From Natrinema longum (lineage in GTDB: Archaea > Halobacteriota > Halobacteria > Halobacteriales > Natrialbaceae), in contig NZ_CP071463.1 in the NCBI RefSeq assembly GCF_017352095.1, forward strand, positions 2,418,001 to 2,482,000: DNA of 64,000 nt. Reading direction: 5' to 3'. A program made the translations under genes and the position numbers. Positions 36,920 through 44,879 of this stretch are shown in pieces (position 1 is the stretch's first letter; each line of letters starts with the position of its first letter). A model generated the notes under the pieces. That model did not search any database. It was not told where the DNA came from and saw nothing but the letters and a program-made list of their open reading frames with translations.

Positions 36920-39235
36920 TTATCTGAGGCGACCGATACCCGGGAGTCGCTTCCGAGCGAGGTCGTCGACGATTGCGATCGCTTCGTCGGCTTCGGCTCG
37001 GCTAACCCCGTTGCCGTAGGTCGCTCGCTCGTAGTACTCGAGGACCTGCTGGGCCCGTGGATCGAGTCGGTCCCCGTCCGTCCGGGCTGGCGTCGACAGT
37101 GCCTGCAGGTATGCCCGCGCCGATTCTCCGCGACTGCGGGGGCGGTACTGGCGTCCGAGGAGTCGCTCGAGGCGGTCGAAGGCGCGTTCGGCGTCTCGAT
37201 CCGGATCGGCCCGGGACCCGTGCCAGTAGACGCCGACTTCGCGACGGAGACGGGTCGTCGCGTCGATTCGGCGCGCGCCGGCGGCGAGGCCGACGAGAAC
37301 GACGAGTCCGAGTACGGCCGTCTCGCGGGTAACCGTATGGAGGGATTCGATCAGTGAGCTGTCATCGTCGGCCGTGCTTCCGTCGGTTCGGTCACCGGAA
37401 TCCGACGGGTTCGATTCGTTGTTCGGATCGTCGGCTGGCTCCGTTCCGTTGTTCGGATCGTCGGCTGGCTCCGTTCCGTTGTCCGGATCGTCGGCTGGGT
37501 CGTTCGGGTCGTTTGGATCGGGAGCGGACGGTTCGAGGGGGTCGTTCTCGTCTTCGTCGCCGATCGAGACATCCTCGCTCTCGTCGGTATCCGCGTCCTC
37601 GTTACCGTTCGCACGGGCTTCCTCGAGACGCTCGGTGTGGACCTCGCTGCGTGAGCCGCCGGGCGTCGGGTCGAACCGGACCCAGCCGTGGTCGGGGAAG
37701 TAGACCTCGACCCAGGAGTGAGCATCGAGTCCGCGAACGACGTACTCGTCGTCGTCGACTTGTTGGCCGCTCGTGTAGCCGGTGACGTAGCGGGCGGGAA
37801 CCCCCTCTTCCCGGAGCATCTGTGTCATCGTCGTCGCGAAGTAGACGCAGTAGCCTTCGTCCATCTCCAGCAGGAATCCGTCGGCGACGTTGCCAGCGGG
37901 CTGGGAGACCTCCAGCGAGTAACCCTTCGAGGAACGGAGGTGTCGCTCGATCTCGATGGCTTTCTCGTATGGGTTCTCGGCGTCGGCCGTGATCTCCGCG
38001 GTGCGTTCCCGGAACTCGCTCGAGGTTTCTTCCGGCGTCTGGAGGTAGTATTCGGTTACTTCCTCGGGGTAGTCCGTCCCCGCGTTTCGGAGTGCGGTCG
38101 GGCTCGAATCGACGACCGCGCTTTCGACGGTGTACTGATCACCCTCCTGCAGGGGGGTTTCGGGCCGTGGCTGACCGTCCCTGGAGACGGTCGTTCGCTG
38201 TGTCACGTCACCACTGAGGGCTAGGGGTTGTGGTGCGACGGGCATGATACCCAGTTCCGTCTCGGCAGTGACCGTCTGTCGAACCGTCTCGTAGTTCCCG
38301 GGGGGATTCGCGAGTCGGCCGTCGTACCGGTTGCTCTGTCCGGTCCGGATCCATTCGTCGCCCGAAAAGCGGTCGTAGACGCCCGTTCGCCAGTAGGACC
38401 GTCGATCGGACTCGACCGTAAACCGAACTTCGGGTGAGAGATCCACCTGCCCGGAGATCCCCGATCGCTGCGGGGCGGAATCGATCGTCGCCTCGAGCGA
38501 GCCGTCTTCGCCCTGGACGAGGTGTGTCGGCCCCGTCGGCTCACCGGGGACGACCGTCACCGACAGCGAGAGGGCGACGATCACCGCGAACAGGACCGCA
38601 AGCAGGTCCGCTTGCGCGATCGAACCGCCACGACGCTCGAGTTCGCCGACGGCGATGGTCCCGATGGCGGCGAGCGTGCCGATCAAGGTGGTGAGCGTCC
38701 CGGCGTCGCCGGTCAATACGAGAAAGCCAAGCGCGATCCCGCCGGGAACGACGCTGAGTGCGTACCGGCCCCGCACGGCGAGATACCACGAGAGGAACAC
38801 GGGGGCGGGCACGAATCCCAGCGTCCAGATCCCCGCCTGGACCATTCGAAGCACCGGCAGCCCGGTCGCGAGCGCGACAGTATCGGAGATGAGGGCACCG
38901 CCGGCCGTGAAGACGACGCCGAGTTCGACGCCGGCAGCGGTGAGATAGTAGGCGAACCCGAAGCCGGCCGCCACGATCGCGAGGGCACCCGCGGTCCAGG
39001 GACGGATCACCCGTGCGAACAGCGTCGCCGTGAGAAGCATGCATCCGACGATCGCGAACAGCGATCGACTACCGCCGACGACCTGCGTTATCCCGTACAG
39101 GACGCTCACGTACGAGGCCGTCAGAACCAGTACACAGCCCAGTGCCAGGGGGCGGAGGACGTCGGAGCCGACCCGGCGATCCCCGTCGAGGGTGACCGTT
39201 CGATCGCCGGCATGACTGGACGATTGCGTACTCAT
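36920..39235 (-). CDS. Membrane protein with transglutaminase-like domain (DUF3488/DUF4129)
   Basis: A 771-residue protein. About residues 30-210 hold eight or nine transmembrane helices (DUF3488 part). A periplasmic-side region follows, then a transglutaminase-like cysteine-protease fold with the triad Cys463 (EGYCVYFAT), His506 (DAHSWVEVYF) and Asp522 (RFDPTPG). A disordered linker contains a three-fold 10-residue repeat (NNGTEPADDP). A last membrane helix (about 650-670) and a cytoplasmic DUF4129-like tail close it. Its start overlaps the DUF58 stop by four bases (ATGA), so the MoxR-DUF58-transglutaminase operon is coupled. The likely role is in surface or protein-complex processing (inferred from the family). 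Confidence 0.93.
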   Translation of the reverse strand: MSTQSSSHAGDRTVTLDGDRRVGSDVLRPLALGCVLVLTASYVSVLYGITQVVGGSRSLFAIVGCMLLTATLFARVIRPWTAGALAIVAAGFGFAYYLTAAGVELGVVFTAGGALISDTVALATGLPVLRMVQAGIWTLGFVPAPVFLSWYLAVRGRYALSVVPGGIALGFLVLTGDAGTLTTLIGTLAAIGTIAVGELERRGGSIAQADLLAVLFAVIVALSLSVTVVPGEPTGPTHLVQGEDGSLEATIDSAPQRSGISGQVDLSPEVRFTVESDRRSYWRTGVYDRFSGDEWIRTGQSNRYDGRLANPPGNYETVRQTVTAETELGIMPVAPQPLALSGDVTQRTTVSRDGQPRPETPLQEGDQYTVESAVVDSSPTALRNAGTDYPEEVTEYYLQTPEETSSEFRERTAEITADAENPYEKAIEIERHLRSSKGYSLEVSQPAGNVADGFLLEMDEGYCVYFATTMTQMLREEGVPARYVTGYTSGQQVDDDEYVVRGLDAHSWVEVYFPDHGWVRFDPTPGGSRSEVHTERLEEARANGNEDADTDESEDVSIGDEDENDPLEPSAPDPNDPNDPADDPDNGTEPADDPNNGTEPADDPNNESNPSDSGDRTDGSTADDDSSLIESLHTVTRETAVLGLVVLVGLAAGARRIDATTRLRREVGVYWHGSRADPDRDAERAFDRLERLLGRQYRPRSRGESARAYLQALSTPARTDGDRLDPRAQQVLEYYERATYGNGVSRAEADEAIAIVDDLARKRLPGIGRLR
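37418..37507. repeat. Three in-frame 30-base tandem repeats
   Basis: Unit GTTGTTCGGATCGTCGGCTG(GCTCCGTTCC) repeats at 37418, 37448 and, with a few changes, 37478. On the minus strand it encodes NGTEPADDPN-type decapeptides in the disordered linker of the transglutaminase protein. The length keeps the reading frame, so copy number could vary without breaking the gene. Confidence 0.75.
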
Positions 39236-40305
39236 ACGGTCACCCCCGGGGAGTCACCGGTGTCGTAGTCGGTTCGATCGTCGCTTCCGCTCCGTTCGCT
39301 GGGCTTGTCCGTCCGCTCCGCCCGGTCGCGACCGCGGAGCCGGTCGAACGGAATCTCCTGGTCGTCGATGACGACCGTCGTCCCGTCGGTCTCGGTCCGG
39401 ACCACCACGTCCGCATTCCGTCGGGTCTGCTCCCCGAGCGTCCCGGGCCCGGCGACGGCAAGCATTCCCAGGAGTTCGCGGTGGTGGGCCCGGCCCGATC
39501 CCGGGGGCCGTCTCCCGTCGGGGAGAACCAGTCCGACCGTGGCACCCCGCTCGAGGAGGTCGGTCGCGACGGTCGCGGCGGCCGACGCCATCTCCCCGTC
39601 GCGGTCGGTGAGACATTCGGCGACGACCGTGACGGCCCCGGCCTCCTCGCCGTCCGCATACTCCGTGACGACCAGGTCGTCGTCGGGCCGTTTTGCCGCA
39701 CTCTTCCAGTGGATCTCCCGTAGCGGGTCCCCGCGCCGGTACTCCCTGAGGTGATCGAACTCGTCGTGAGCGTGGCGATCCGCGACGCTCGCGAGCAGTT
39801 GGACATCGGCCGCGGGACCGCGACCCAGCTCTCGGACCCGCGGATAGACGAGGACGGATGTCGTCACCTCGTCCTCGAACCGCCGTTCGACGAGTCCGAC
39901 GACGTCCTCGACGGTGATCGACAGCGGGCCGACTCGGTGTTCGCCCCGTTCCTCGAGTCGAACGTCGTACGTGAACGTCTCGTCGCCCTCGAGGGTCGTT
40001 TTCGCGACCGGGTCCGTGGCTGCAGCGAGGCCGTCGCCGACGGTATCGCGCACCGTCGCGGCGACGGGGCGATCGGTTTCGATCGTGAGTTCGACCCGTC
40101 GCTGTTCCCCGATGAATCCCTCGGGGACGGGCTGGCGGGTGACTCGCGGTCGGTTGACTCGGCCGATCGTGAGCAGGCCGGCCAGGAGGACGACGACGAG
40201 GGGAACGACGACGGCGTTTAGCGCCCGCGGACCGAACTGCCAGCTCAACGCGACGGCCCCGAGCACGACGGCGACGACGATCCAGCCGCGGCGTGTGAGT
40301 CTCAT
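39232..40305 (-). CDS. DUF58-domain protein
   Basis: A 357-residue protein. Two N-terminal helices (RGWIVVAVVLGAVALSWQF and ALNAVVVPLVVVLLAGLL) anchor it to the membrane. The rest is cytoplasmic, with the DUF58 core motif HLREYRRGDPLREIHWKSAAK at about residues 190-210. DUF58 proteins resemble von Willebrand factor A-type domains and work with MoxR ATPases. It is flanked and overlapped by both partners: the MoxR gene overlaps by four bases upstream (40302-40305), and the transglutaminase overlaps by four bases downstream (39232-39235). The start MRLTRRG at 40305 defines this overlap. Confidence 0.93.
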   Translation of the reverse strand: MRLTRRGWIVVAVVLGAVALSWQFGPRALNAVVVPLVVVLLAGLLTIGRVNRPRVTRQPVPEGFIGEQRRVELTIETDRPVAATVRDTVGDGLAAATDPVAKTTLEGDETFTYDVRLEERGEHRVGPLSITVEDVVGLVERRFEDEVTTSVLVYPRVRELGRGPAADVQLLASVADRHAHDEFDHLREYRRGDPLREIHWKSAAKRPDDDLVVTEYADGEEAGAVTVVAECLTDRDGEMASAAATVATDLLERGATVGLVLPDGRRPPGSGRAHHRELLGMLAVAGPGTLGEQTRRNADVVVRTETDGTTVVIDDQEIPFDRLRGRDRAERTDKPSERSGSDDRTDYDTGDSPGVTV

Positions 40306-41282
40306 TCGACGGCGGTGTGCTCGAGTGCGTCCTCGACGACCGCGGTGCCGTCCCGGTCGCGACCGGTCGTCTTGATCCGGTGGCTCATCACGACCGGCGC
40401 TTCGGTCTGTACGTCGTCCGGAATCACGTAGTCCCGACCGTTCGTGACGGCGCGAGCCTGGGCCGCTCGGAGCAGCGATATCGTCCCGCGGGGACTCACA
40501 CCGATGCGCGCGTTCTCGCGAGTGTAGGCCGCGAGTCGCGTGACGTACGTCCGGACCGGCTCCGCGACCTGGACCGTCGATACGGTTTCGCGGGCGGCAA
40601 CGAGCGTGTCGCGATCGGTTACCGACTCGAGGGACTCGATGGGGTGGTCGCCGACCGTCCGGCCGAGGAGGTCGGCTTCCTCGTCGGCGTCGGGGTAGCC
40701 CAGATGGAGTTTCTTCATGAACCGATCGACTTCGGCGAAGGGCAGGTCGTAGGTACGGTTCGGTTCGACGGCGTTCTGGGTCGCGATCACGGTAAACGGC
40801 GTCGGGAGTTCGCGCGTCGTGCCGTCGACGGTGACCTGTTCTTCTTCCATGGCCTCGAGCAGCGCCGCCTGGGTCTTCGGCGGCGCACGATTGATTTCGT
40901 CGCCCAGCACGATGTTCCCGAAGACGGGGCCGGGTTGATAGTCGAATTCGCGGCTCTTCTGGTTGAAGACGTTCACGCCGGTGACGTCGGAGGGGAGGAG
41001 GTCGGGCGTAAACTGAACGCGGCTGAATGTGCAGTCGACGGATTTGGCGATCGAGCGTGCCAGCATCGTTTTGCCGACGCCGGGCACGTCGTCGAGAAGG
41101 ACGTGGCCGCGTCCGAGGACGGCGGTGATCACGTGTTCGATCACGTCGTCGTGGCCGACGATCACGCGCGAGACGTTCGTCTCGATATCGTCGCACAACC
41201 GCTTTATCGTCGAGATTCGGAGGGGAGCGCTGTCGGCCGCCGGCTCTGTACTCGCTTCCGCTGTCGGGTTGGCATCAGTCAT
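40302..41282 (-). CDS. MoxR-family AAA ATPase
   Basis: A 326-residue AAA+ ATPase. Walker A is DVPGVGKT (residues 65-72), Walker B is LGDE (126-129, with GDEINRA), and the sensor region (FTVIATQNAVE) is present. The C-terminal lid AYTRENARIGVSPRGTISLLRAAQARA is characteristic of MoxR. MoxR proteins act as chaperones in the assembly or activation of larger complexes or membrane-bound enzymes, often via a DUF58/VWA partner. The four-base stop/start overlap with DUF58 argues for coupled translation of the whole operon. Confidence 0.94.
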   Translation of the reverse strand: MTDANPTAEASTEPAADSAPLRISTIKRLCDDIETNVSRVIVGHDDVIEHVITAVLGRGHVLLDDVPGVGKTMLARSIAKSVDCTFSRVQFTPDLLPSDVTGVNVFNQKSREFDYQPGPVFGNIVLGDEINRAPPKTQAALLEAMEEEQVTVDGTTRELPTPFTVIATQNAVEPNRTYDLPFAEVDRFMKKLHLGYPDADEEADLLGRTVGDHPIESLESVTDRDTLVAARETVSTVQVAEPVRTYVTRLAAYTRENARIGVSPRGTISLLRAAQARAVTNGRDYVIPDDVQTEAPVVMSHRIKTTGRDRDGTAVVEDALEHTAVE

Positions 41283-41580
41283 AGTCTCGAGGCTGTCCGC
41301 GGGGACCGGACGAACCGTTCTTCACATCCTCATCGGGTTCTGCGGAACATATGTTTTGTGTCATACGAGTTATTCGCTTCTCGAGACGTGTCGGGTCGTC
41401 GTCGAGCGGCCGATTCGCGTGGCTCGAGCGAAACGAGAGCCCGGGCCCGACAGCGTACGTCCGCGAGGAGAGCGGCCGCTCGTGAGCGTGGACGACGCGT
41501 CGGCGCTCCGTGAGCCGACGGTCAGACCGTTGCAGCCGCTATCGATGTCGATCGGAAACCGATACCACTCCCAGGACAGC
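41283..41580. other. Divergent gap between moxR and the second cspA
   Basis: 298 bases. It should contain the promoter of the MoxR operon (an AT-rich AACATATGTTTTG around 41347-41359). I see no gene, repeat or RNA structure. Confidence 0.45.
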
Positions 41581-41775
41581 CTAGAGCCGCTCGACGTTCG
41601 TCGCGCGTGGCCCCTTTTCGGCCTCCTCGATCTCGAACTCCAGTTCCTGGCCCTCCTCGAGGTCAGGACCCCCGATGTCCTCCATGTGGAAGAACACGTC
41701 CTCGTCCGCGTCGTCGGTTTCGATGAATCCGTAGCCGCCAGTGTCGTTGAAGAACGCAACCGTACCTTTCGCCAT
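41581..41775 (-). CDS. CspA-family cold-shock protein, copy 2
   Basis: A 64-residue OB-fold nucleic-acid chaperone, identical to copy 1 (16344-16538) apart from a few acidic substitutions. Motifs GGYGFIE and DVFFHME are intact. A TATA-like CTTTATACT lies about 30 bases upstream on the minus strand, followed by a leader ending CAAGTGCA before ATG. The separation from copy 1 by 25 kb and the conserved protein suggests an old duplication kept by selection for amount or separate control. Confidence 0.95.
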   Translation of the reverse strand: MAKGTVAFFNDTGGYGFIETDDADEDVFFHMEDIGGPDLEEGQELEFEIEEAEKGPRATNVERL

Positions 41776-41871
41776 TGCACTTGAACAAAGCCACGACGAA
41801 AGTATAAAGCTTCGGGGCCCACTCGCAGGCTCATCCCCGAGAAAACGTCTCGTATCGGTGGTAATAGCCGA

Positions 41872-42111
41872 TTACCACTGTTTGCAGTCGGGACAGACCA
41901 GGTCGCCGTCGGCTCGCCAGACCCGCTCAGTCGGACCCCCACAGCGTGTACACGTGTAGTCGCCCCACGCGTACGTCGAGCGGTCAGCGCCGATCGAACC
42001 GCCATCCGGGTCGTCACTCGGTTCGCCGCCGTCTCGAGATGGGGCTCCCGTCGTCCGATCGTCATCGCCGTCGGTGGAACCGAAATCCGAGAGCGTCGCG
42101 TCGTCGGGCAC
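41872..42111 (-). CDS. Zinc-ribbon protein (DUF7573-like)
   Basis: A 79-residue protein starting at the GTG 42111 (VPDDATLSDFGSTDG). The TATA-like GGTTAAGTCC about 28 bases upstream supports this start. An ATG at 42150 would add 13 residues on a poorly conserved leader. The C-terminus is a zinc ribbon, YTCTRCGG then LVCPDCKQW. The middle is an acidic, disordered linker. I recall the family as DUF7573 of haloarchaea. It could be a rubredoxin-type or RNA-binding small protein; the function is unknown. Confidence 0.66.
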   Translation of the reverse strand: MPDDATLSDFGSTDGDDDRTTGAPSRDGGEPSDDPDGGSIGADRSTYAWGDYTCTRCGGPTERVWRADGDLVCPDCKQW

Positions 42112-42194
42112 GGGCACCGATACGAACGGACGGGACTTAACCGTCCGCATGCGGGACCGGCACCGCCAAGTAGGGCCGGTAACAACCCCCGTAT

Positions 42195-42389
42195 ATGGTT
42201 ACGGTCACACCCCTGAACATCATCGTGGACAACATCGTGGAAATGATCGGCCTCTTCAGCGACGTCGCAATGGGTGCCGGACTCGCACCGCTGCTGGTCC
42301 TGATGGGGGCGCTTCTCGTCGCCGTCTCGATGGGCGTCTTCGGCATCCTCACGCTCGGTGCCGTCGGGAACCTCTTCACCGCGAACTGA
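42195..42389 (+). CDS. Small membrane protein
   Basis: A 64-residue protein with two hydrophobic segments (about residues 5-22 and 28-58), the second with GALLVAVSMGVFGILTLGAVGN. No charged extension is present. It is divergent to the zinc-ribbon gene, 83 bases away, and convergent with the Mer-like gene, 16 bases away. I do not recognise the family. The intact coding frame, ATG and the typical amino-acid usage suggest it is a real short gene, though its expression is not proven. Confidence 0.6.
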   Translation: MVTVTPLNIIVDNIVEMIGLFSDVAMGAGLAPLLVLMGALLVAVSMGVFGILTLGAVGNLFTAN

Positions 42390-42405
42390 GACCTCCTTCT
42401 GCGAC

Positions 42406-43431
42406 TTACGTATCCCGACTGCTCGCACGCGAGAGCGCCTCGCTCGCCCGTTCGACGGCGTCTTCCAGGTCCGGTCCCAGCGGCGAGCCGACGACGATCC
42501 CGTCGACGTACTCGAGCGCCCGGGCGAACCGCTCCGCGACCGTCTCGGTCGTCCCCGCGATACAGAAGGCGTCGATCATCGCCGGGGTGACGCGGCCGAA
42601 GGCCTCGGGAAGATCGCCCTGCTCGAGCGCCTCGCTCACCGCGCGTGCCGCGTCGCGGTCGATATCGTGCCGCTCGAGGACCGGCTCCGCGGCCCCGCCG
42701 ACGATGAAGGCGACGGGCGGCCGGGCCGCCTCCCGGGCCTCGGTTTCGTCGCCGGCGACGCTGACGCTCGCGAACGCCAGCGACTCGAAGGGGTCGTGGT
42801 CGTCGGGCCGTTCGGCCAGTCCCTGCTCGAGTTGGCCCGCGGCCCACTCGAGGTCCCGCGGATGGGCGGCGTTGACCAACACTCCATCGGCGCGTTTCGC
42901 GCTCATCCGGAGCATGTGTGGGCCCTGTGCGCCGACGTAGACCGGTATCCGATCGGACGGGGGATCGAGGTTGAGCGCCGCGTCCCGCGCGGTGAAGGTT
43001 CCCTCGTGGGTCACCGTCTCGCCGTCCCAGAGGTCACGAGCGACCTCGAAGGTCTCGAGGACGCGTCGGAGCGGGCTGTCCCGTTCGATGCCGAGGTTCG
43101 ACAGGGAGGAGCGATCGCCCGCGCCGACGCCGAAGACCGCTCGGCCGTCGCTGAGTTCGTCGATCGTCGCCGTTCCCGACGCGAGTTTTACGGGGTGGGT
43201 TTCGTAGGGGTTGACGACGCCCGGCCCCAGCCGGATCTCGTCGGTCGCGTCGGCCATCCGTGAGCACACGACGAGTGGGTCGCGGTTGAAGTAGTGGCTG
43301 CTCGCGAAGGCGATCTCGAACCCTTCGTCCTCGGCGAGTGCGGCCAGTCCGGCGACACGTTCCGGCGGGTGTTCGGGAGTGAGTTCGATGCCCCAGGTCG
43401 GCTCGCCGCTGGTGGAAGTGTGATCTGTCAT
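42406..43431 (-). CDS. mer: F420-dependent oxidoreductase, Mer-like (methylenetetrahydromethanopterin reductase family)
   Basis: A 341-residue luciferase-like TIM-barrel enzyme that uses reduced coenzyme F420. The start MTDHTSTSGEPTWGIELTPEHPP is followed by FASSHYFNRDPLVVCSRMAD, VVNPYETHPVKLASGTATIDELS, GVGAGDRSSLSNLGI and VYVGAQGPHMLRMSAKRADGVL, which match the Mer family. In methanogens Mer reduces methylene-H4MPT. In haloarchaea the corresponding C1-carrier role (H4F-like) is inferred. It overlaps cofE by four bases (ATGA at 43428-43431), so cofactor maturation and the enzyme are translated together. Confidence 0.9.
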   Translation of the reverse strand: MTDHTSTSGEPTWGIELTPEHPPERVAGLAALAEDEGFEIAFASSHYFNRDPLVVCSRMADATDEIRLGPGVVNPYETHPVKLASGTATIDELSDGRAVFGVGAGDRSSLSNLGIERDSPLRRVLETFEVARDLWDGETVTHEGTFTARDAALNLDPPSDRIPVYVGAQGPHMLRMSAKRADGVLVNAAHPRDLEWAAGQLEQGLAERPDDHDPFESLAFASVSVAGDETEAREAARPPVAFIVGGAAEPVLERHDIDRDAARAVSEALEQGDLPEAFGRVTPAMIDAFCIAGTTETVAERFARALEYVDGIVVGSPLGPDLEDAVERASEALSRASSRDT

Positions 43432-44198
43432 TCGTCGACCCTCCAGTCCCGTAGTGCCTGTCGCACGAGGTCGTTCTCGACCGACCGGAACAGTTCGTCG
43501 CTGCCCTCGTGGGTACCGAACTCCCAGTCCCGGACGACGACGGCGGGCGTCCCGCCGGCCCCCTCGCCGGTGACGAGGTTCGCGGCGGCGGCGAGTTCGT
43601 CGATCACCGACTGGACGGTGACGCCGAGTTCGTGGCCGTCCCGGTCCGCCTCGCCGCGCCAGTCCCGGCTGGCGGGCAGCCCGGCCCAGCCGATCGCGAC
43701 GCCGGTCTGGCCGTGTCGGAAGGGTCGCCCGCAGGTGTCGGTCACCACGACGCCGACGTCCTCGTGGCCCCGCGCCGCGAGTCCCGAGCGGATCCGCTCG
43801 GCGCTCTCGCTGGGCTTGCGCGGCAACAGGAGGATGTCGTGACCGGGCACGTTCGAGCGGTCGATCCCCGCGTTCGGCGCGATGTGGCCAAAGCGCGTCT
43901 CGGCCAGCAGGAACGGACAATCGATCAGCAGCTCCGAACTCTCCTCCAAGACCGCCTGTGCGAACCGCGGGTCCTTCTCCTCGCCCGCGACCGCCTCGAT
44001 CCGGTCGGCGATCTCCTCGGCCCGCCCGCTGACGGGGTACTCCTCGAGGTCCGCCGTTCGCCCCTCGGCCTTCGAGACGATCGTACTCGCGACGGTGAGC
44101 ACGTCGCCGGGCTCGAGGGCGGCCCGATCCGCGACGAGGGCGGCGATGTCGTCGCCGGGGCGGATTTCGGGCAGATCCGCCACGCCGTTGAGTTCCAT
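43428..44198 (-). CDS. cofE: F420-0:gamma-glutamyl ligase
   Basis: A 256-residue GTP-dependent ligase that adds L-glutamates to coenzyme F420-0 to make F420-2, the form used by the cell. The N-terminal VADLPEIRPGDDIAALVADR, the TVASTIVSKAEGR metal/nucleotide region, and the GHDILLLPRKPSESAERIRSGLAARG and VVVTDTCGRPFRHGQTGVAIGWAGL motifs match CofE. The latter carries conserved metal-binding Asp residues. The start is ATG 44198. It is upstream of and overlaps the Mer-like gene, a sensible operon. Confidence 0.95.
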   Translation of the reverse strand: MELNGVADLPEIRPGDDIAALVADRAALEPGDVLTVASTIVSKAEGRTADLEEYPVSGRAEEIADRIEAVAGEEKDPRFAQAVLEESSELLIDCPFLLAETRFGHIAPNAGIDRSNVPGHDILLLPRKPSESAERIRSGLAARGHEDVGVVVTDTCGRPFRHGQTGVAIGWAGLPASRDWRGEADRDGHELGVTVQSVIDELAAAANLVTGEGAGGTPAVVVRDWEFGTHEGSDELFRSVENDLVRQALRDWRVDE

Positions 44199-44265
44199 AC
44201 TGGTGGGTGGGGAAGCGGCGTCAAAAACGCACCGTCACCGGAGAATGGAGCCAGCGATGGACGGG

Positions 44266-44802
44266 CTATAGCTCCGCGACGGTTGCACAGTCCTGACAGG
44301 AGATGACCATCTCGTCGGGTTCGGGCATCCGCTCGTCTTCCGGATTGACCGCTTCGATGTCGTGGACCGTTTCTCGTCCGCAGTCCGCACAGTCGAACAG
44401 CACCTTCGTGTCTGTCCATCCGTGGCGGGGCTCCCCGACGCCGAGCGCCACGGCGACGACTCGTTCGTCGCCTTCGTTACCGCCGGTCTGATAGGAACCG
44501 CCGCGCTCGAAGTGGATGACTTCGCCGGAGCCAACCTCGTGGGTTTCGGGCTCGGCACCCGGCCCCGATTTCACCTCGAACGTGGCCGTCCCATCGATCA
44601 CGTAGAACAACTCCTCCTGATCGTGGTGCGTGTGGTGGCCGCCGGAGAACGACTCGCCGGGCTCGAGTTCGAAGTGGACCATCGCGAACCCCATCTCGTC
44701 GATGGCCCGCGAGAGCGGTTTGCGGTGGCTGTTGATGCCCATGAAATGGGGGACGTTCTCGATGTCGTCGACACTCCGTTTTTCCATGCTACCACTAGGC
44801 AT
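44266..44802 (-). CDS. Cupin with C-terminal zinc ribbon
   Basis: A 178-residue protein. The N-terminal ~125 residues form a cupin (HHTHHDQEELFYVIDGTATFEV and GSGEVIHFERGGSYQTGG, with several His/Glu in the metal position). The C-terminal ~45 residues hold a zinc ribbon (FDCADCGRET, then ISCQDCATVAEL). Two Met starts, 44802 and 44787, lie close. The first is chosen, and the second is almost as good. Cupin-ribbon fusions occur in haloarchaea without known substrate. The gene stands 67 bases before cofE on the same strand, with no overlap. Confidence 0.85.
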   Translation of the reverse strand: MPSGSMEKRSVDDIENVPHFMGINSHRKPLSRAIDEMGFAMVHFELEPGESFSGGHHTHHDQEELFYVIDGTATFEVKSGPGAEPETHEVGSGEVIHFERGGSYQTGGNEGDERVVAVALGVGEPRHGWTDTKVLFDCADCGRETVHDIEAVNPEDERMPEPDEMVISCQDCATVAEL

Positions 44803-44879
44803 GGTGTGTACCCTCTAAAACGTTCCCGCCGTTCGGAATATGTGGCTGAATATACAGTCAACACCCTACTGCGTGTCGG

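Noticed and set aside
37411-37507. A possible CRISPR array
   Set aside because: The direct 30-base units have no spacers between them and are in frame within a gene.
39232-41196. 654-codon frame reading through DUF58 and into MoxR
   Set aside because: Only the part from 40305 is DUF58; the rest is MoxR in a shifted frame, so the long form is not a gene fusion.
42406-43920. 504-codon frame joining cofE sequence to the Mer-like enzyme
   Set aside because: Only the part from 43431 is Mer-like; the beginning is cofE read in another frame.
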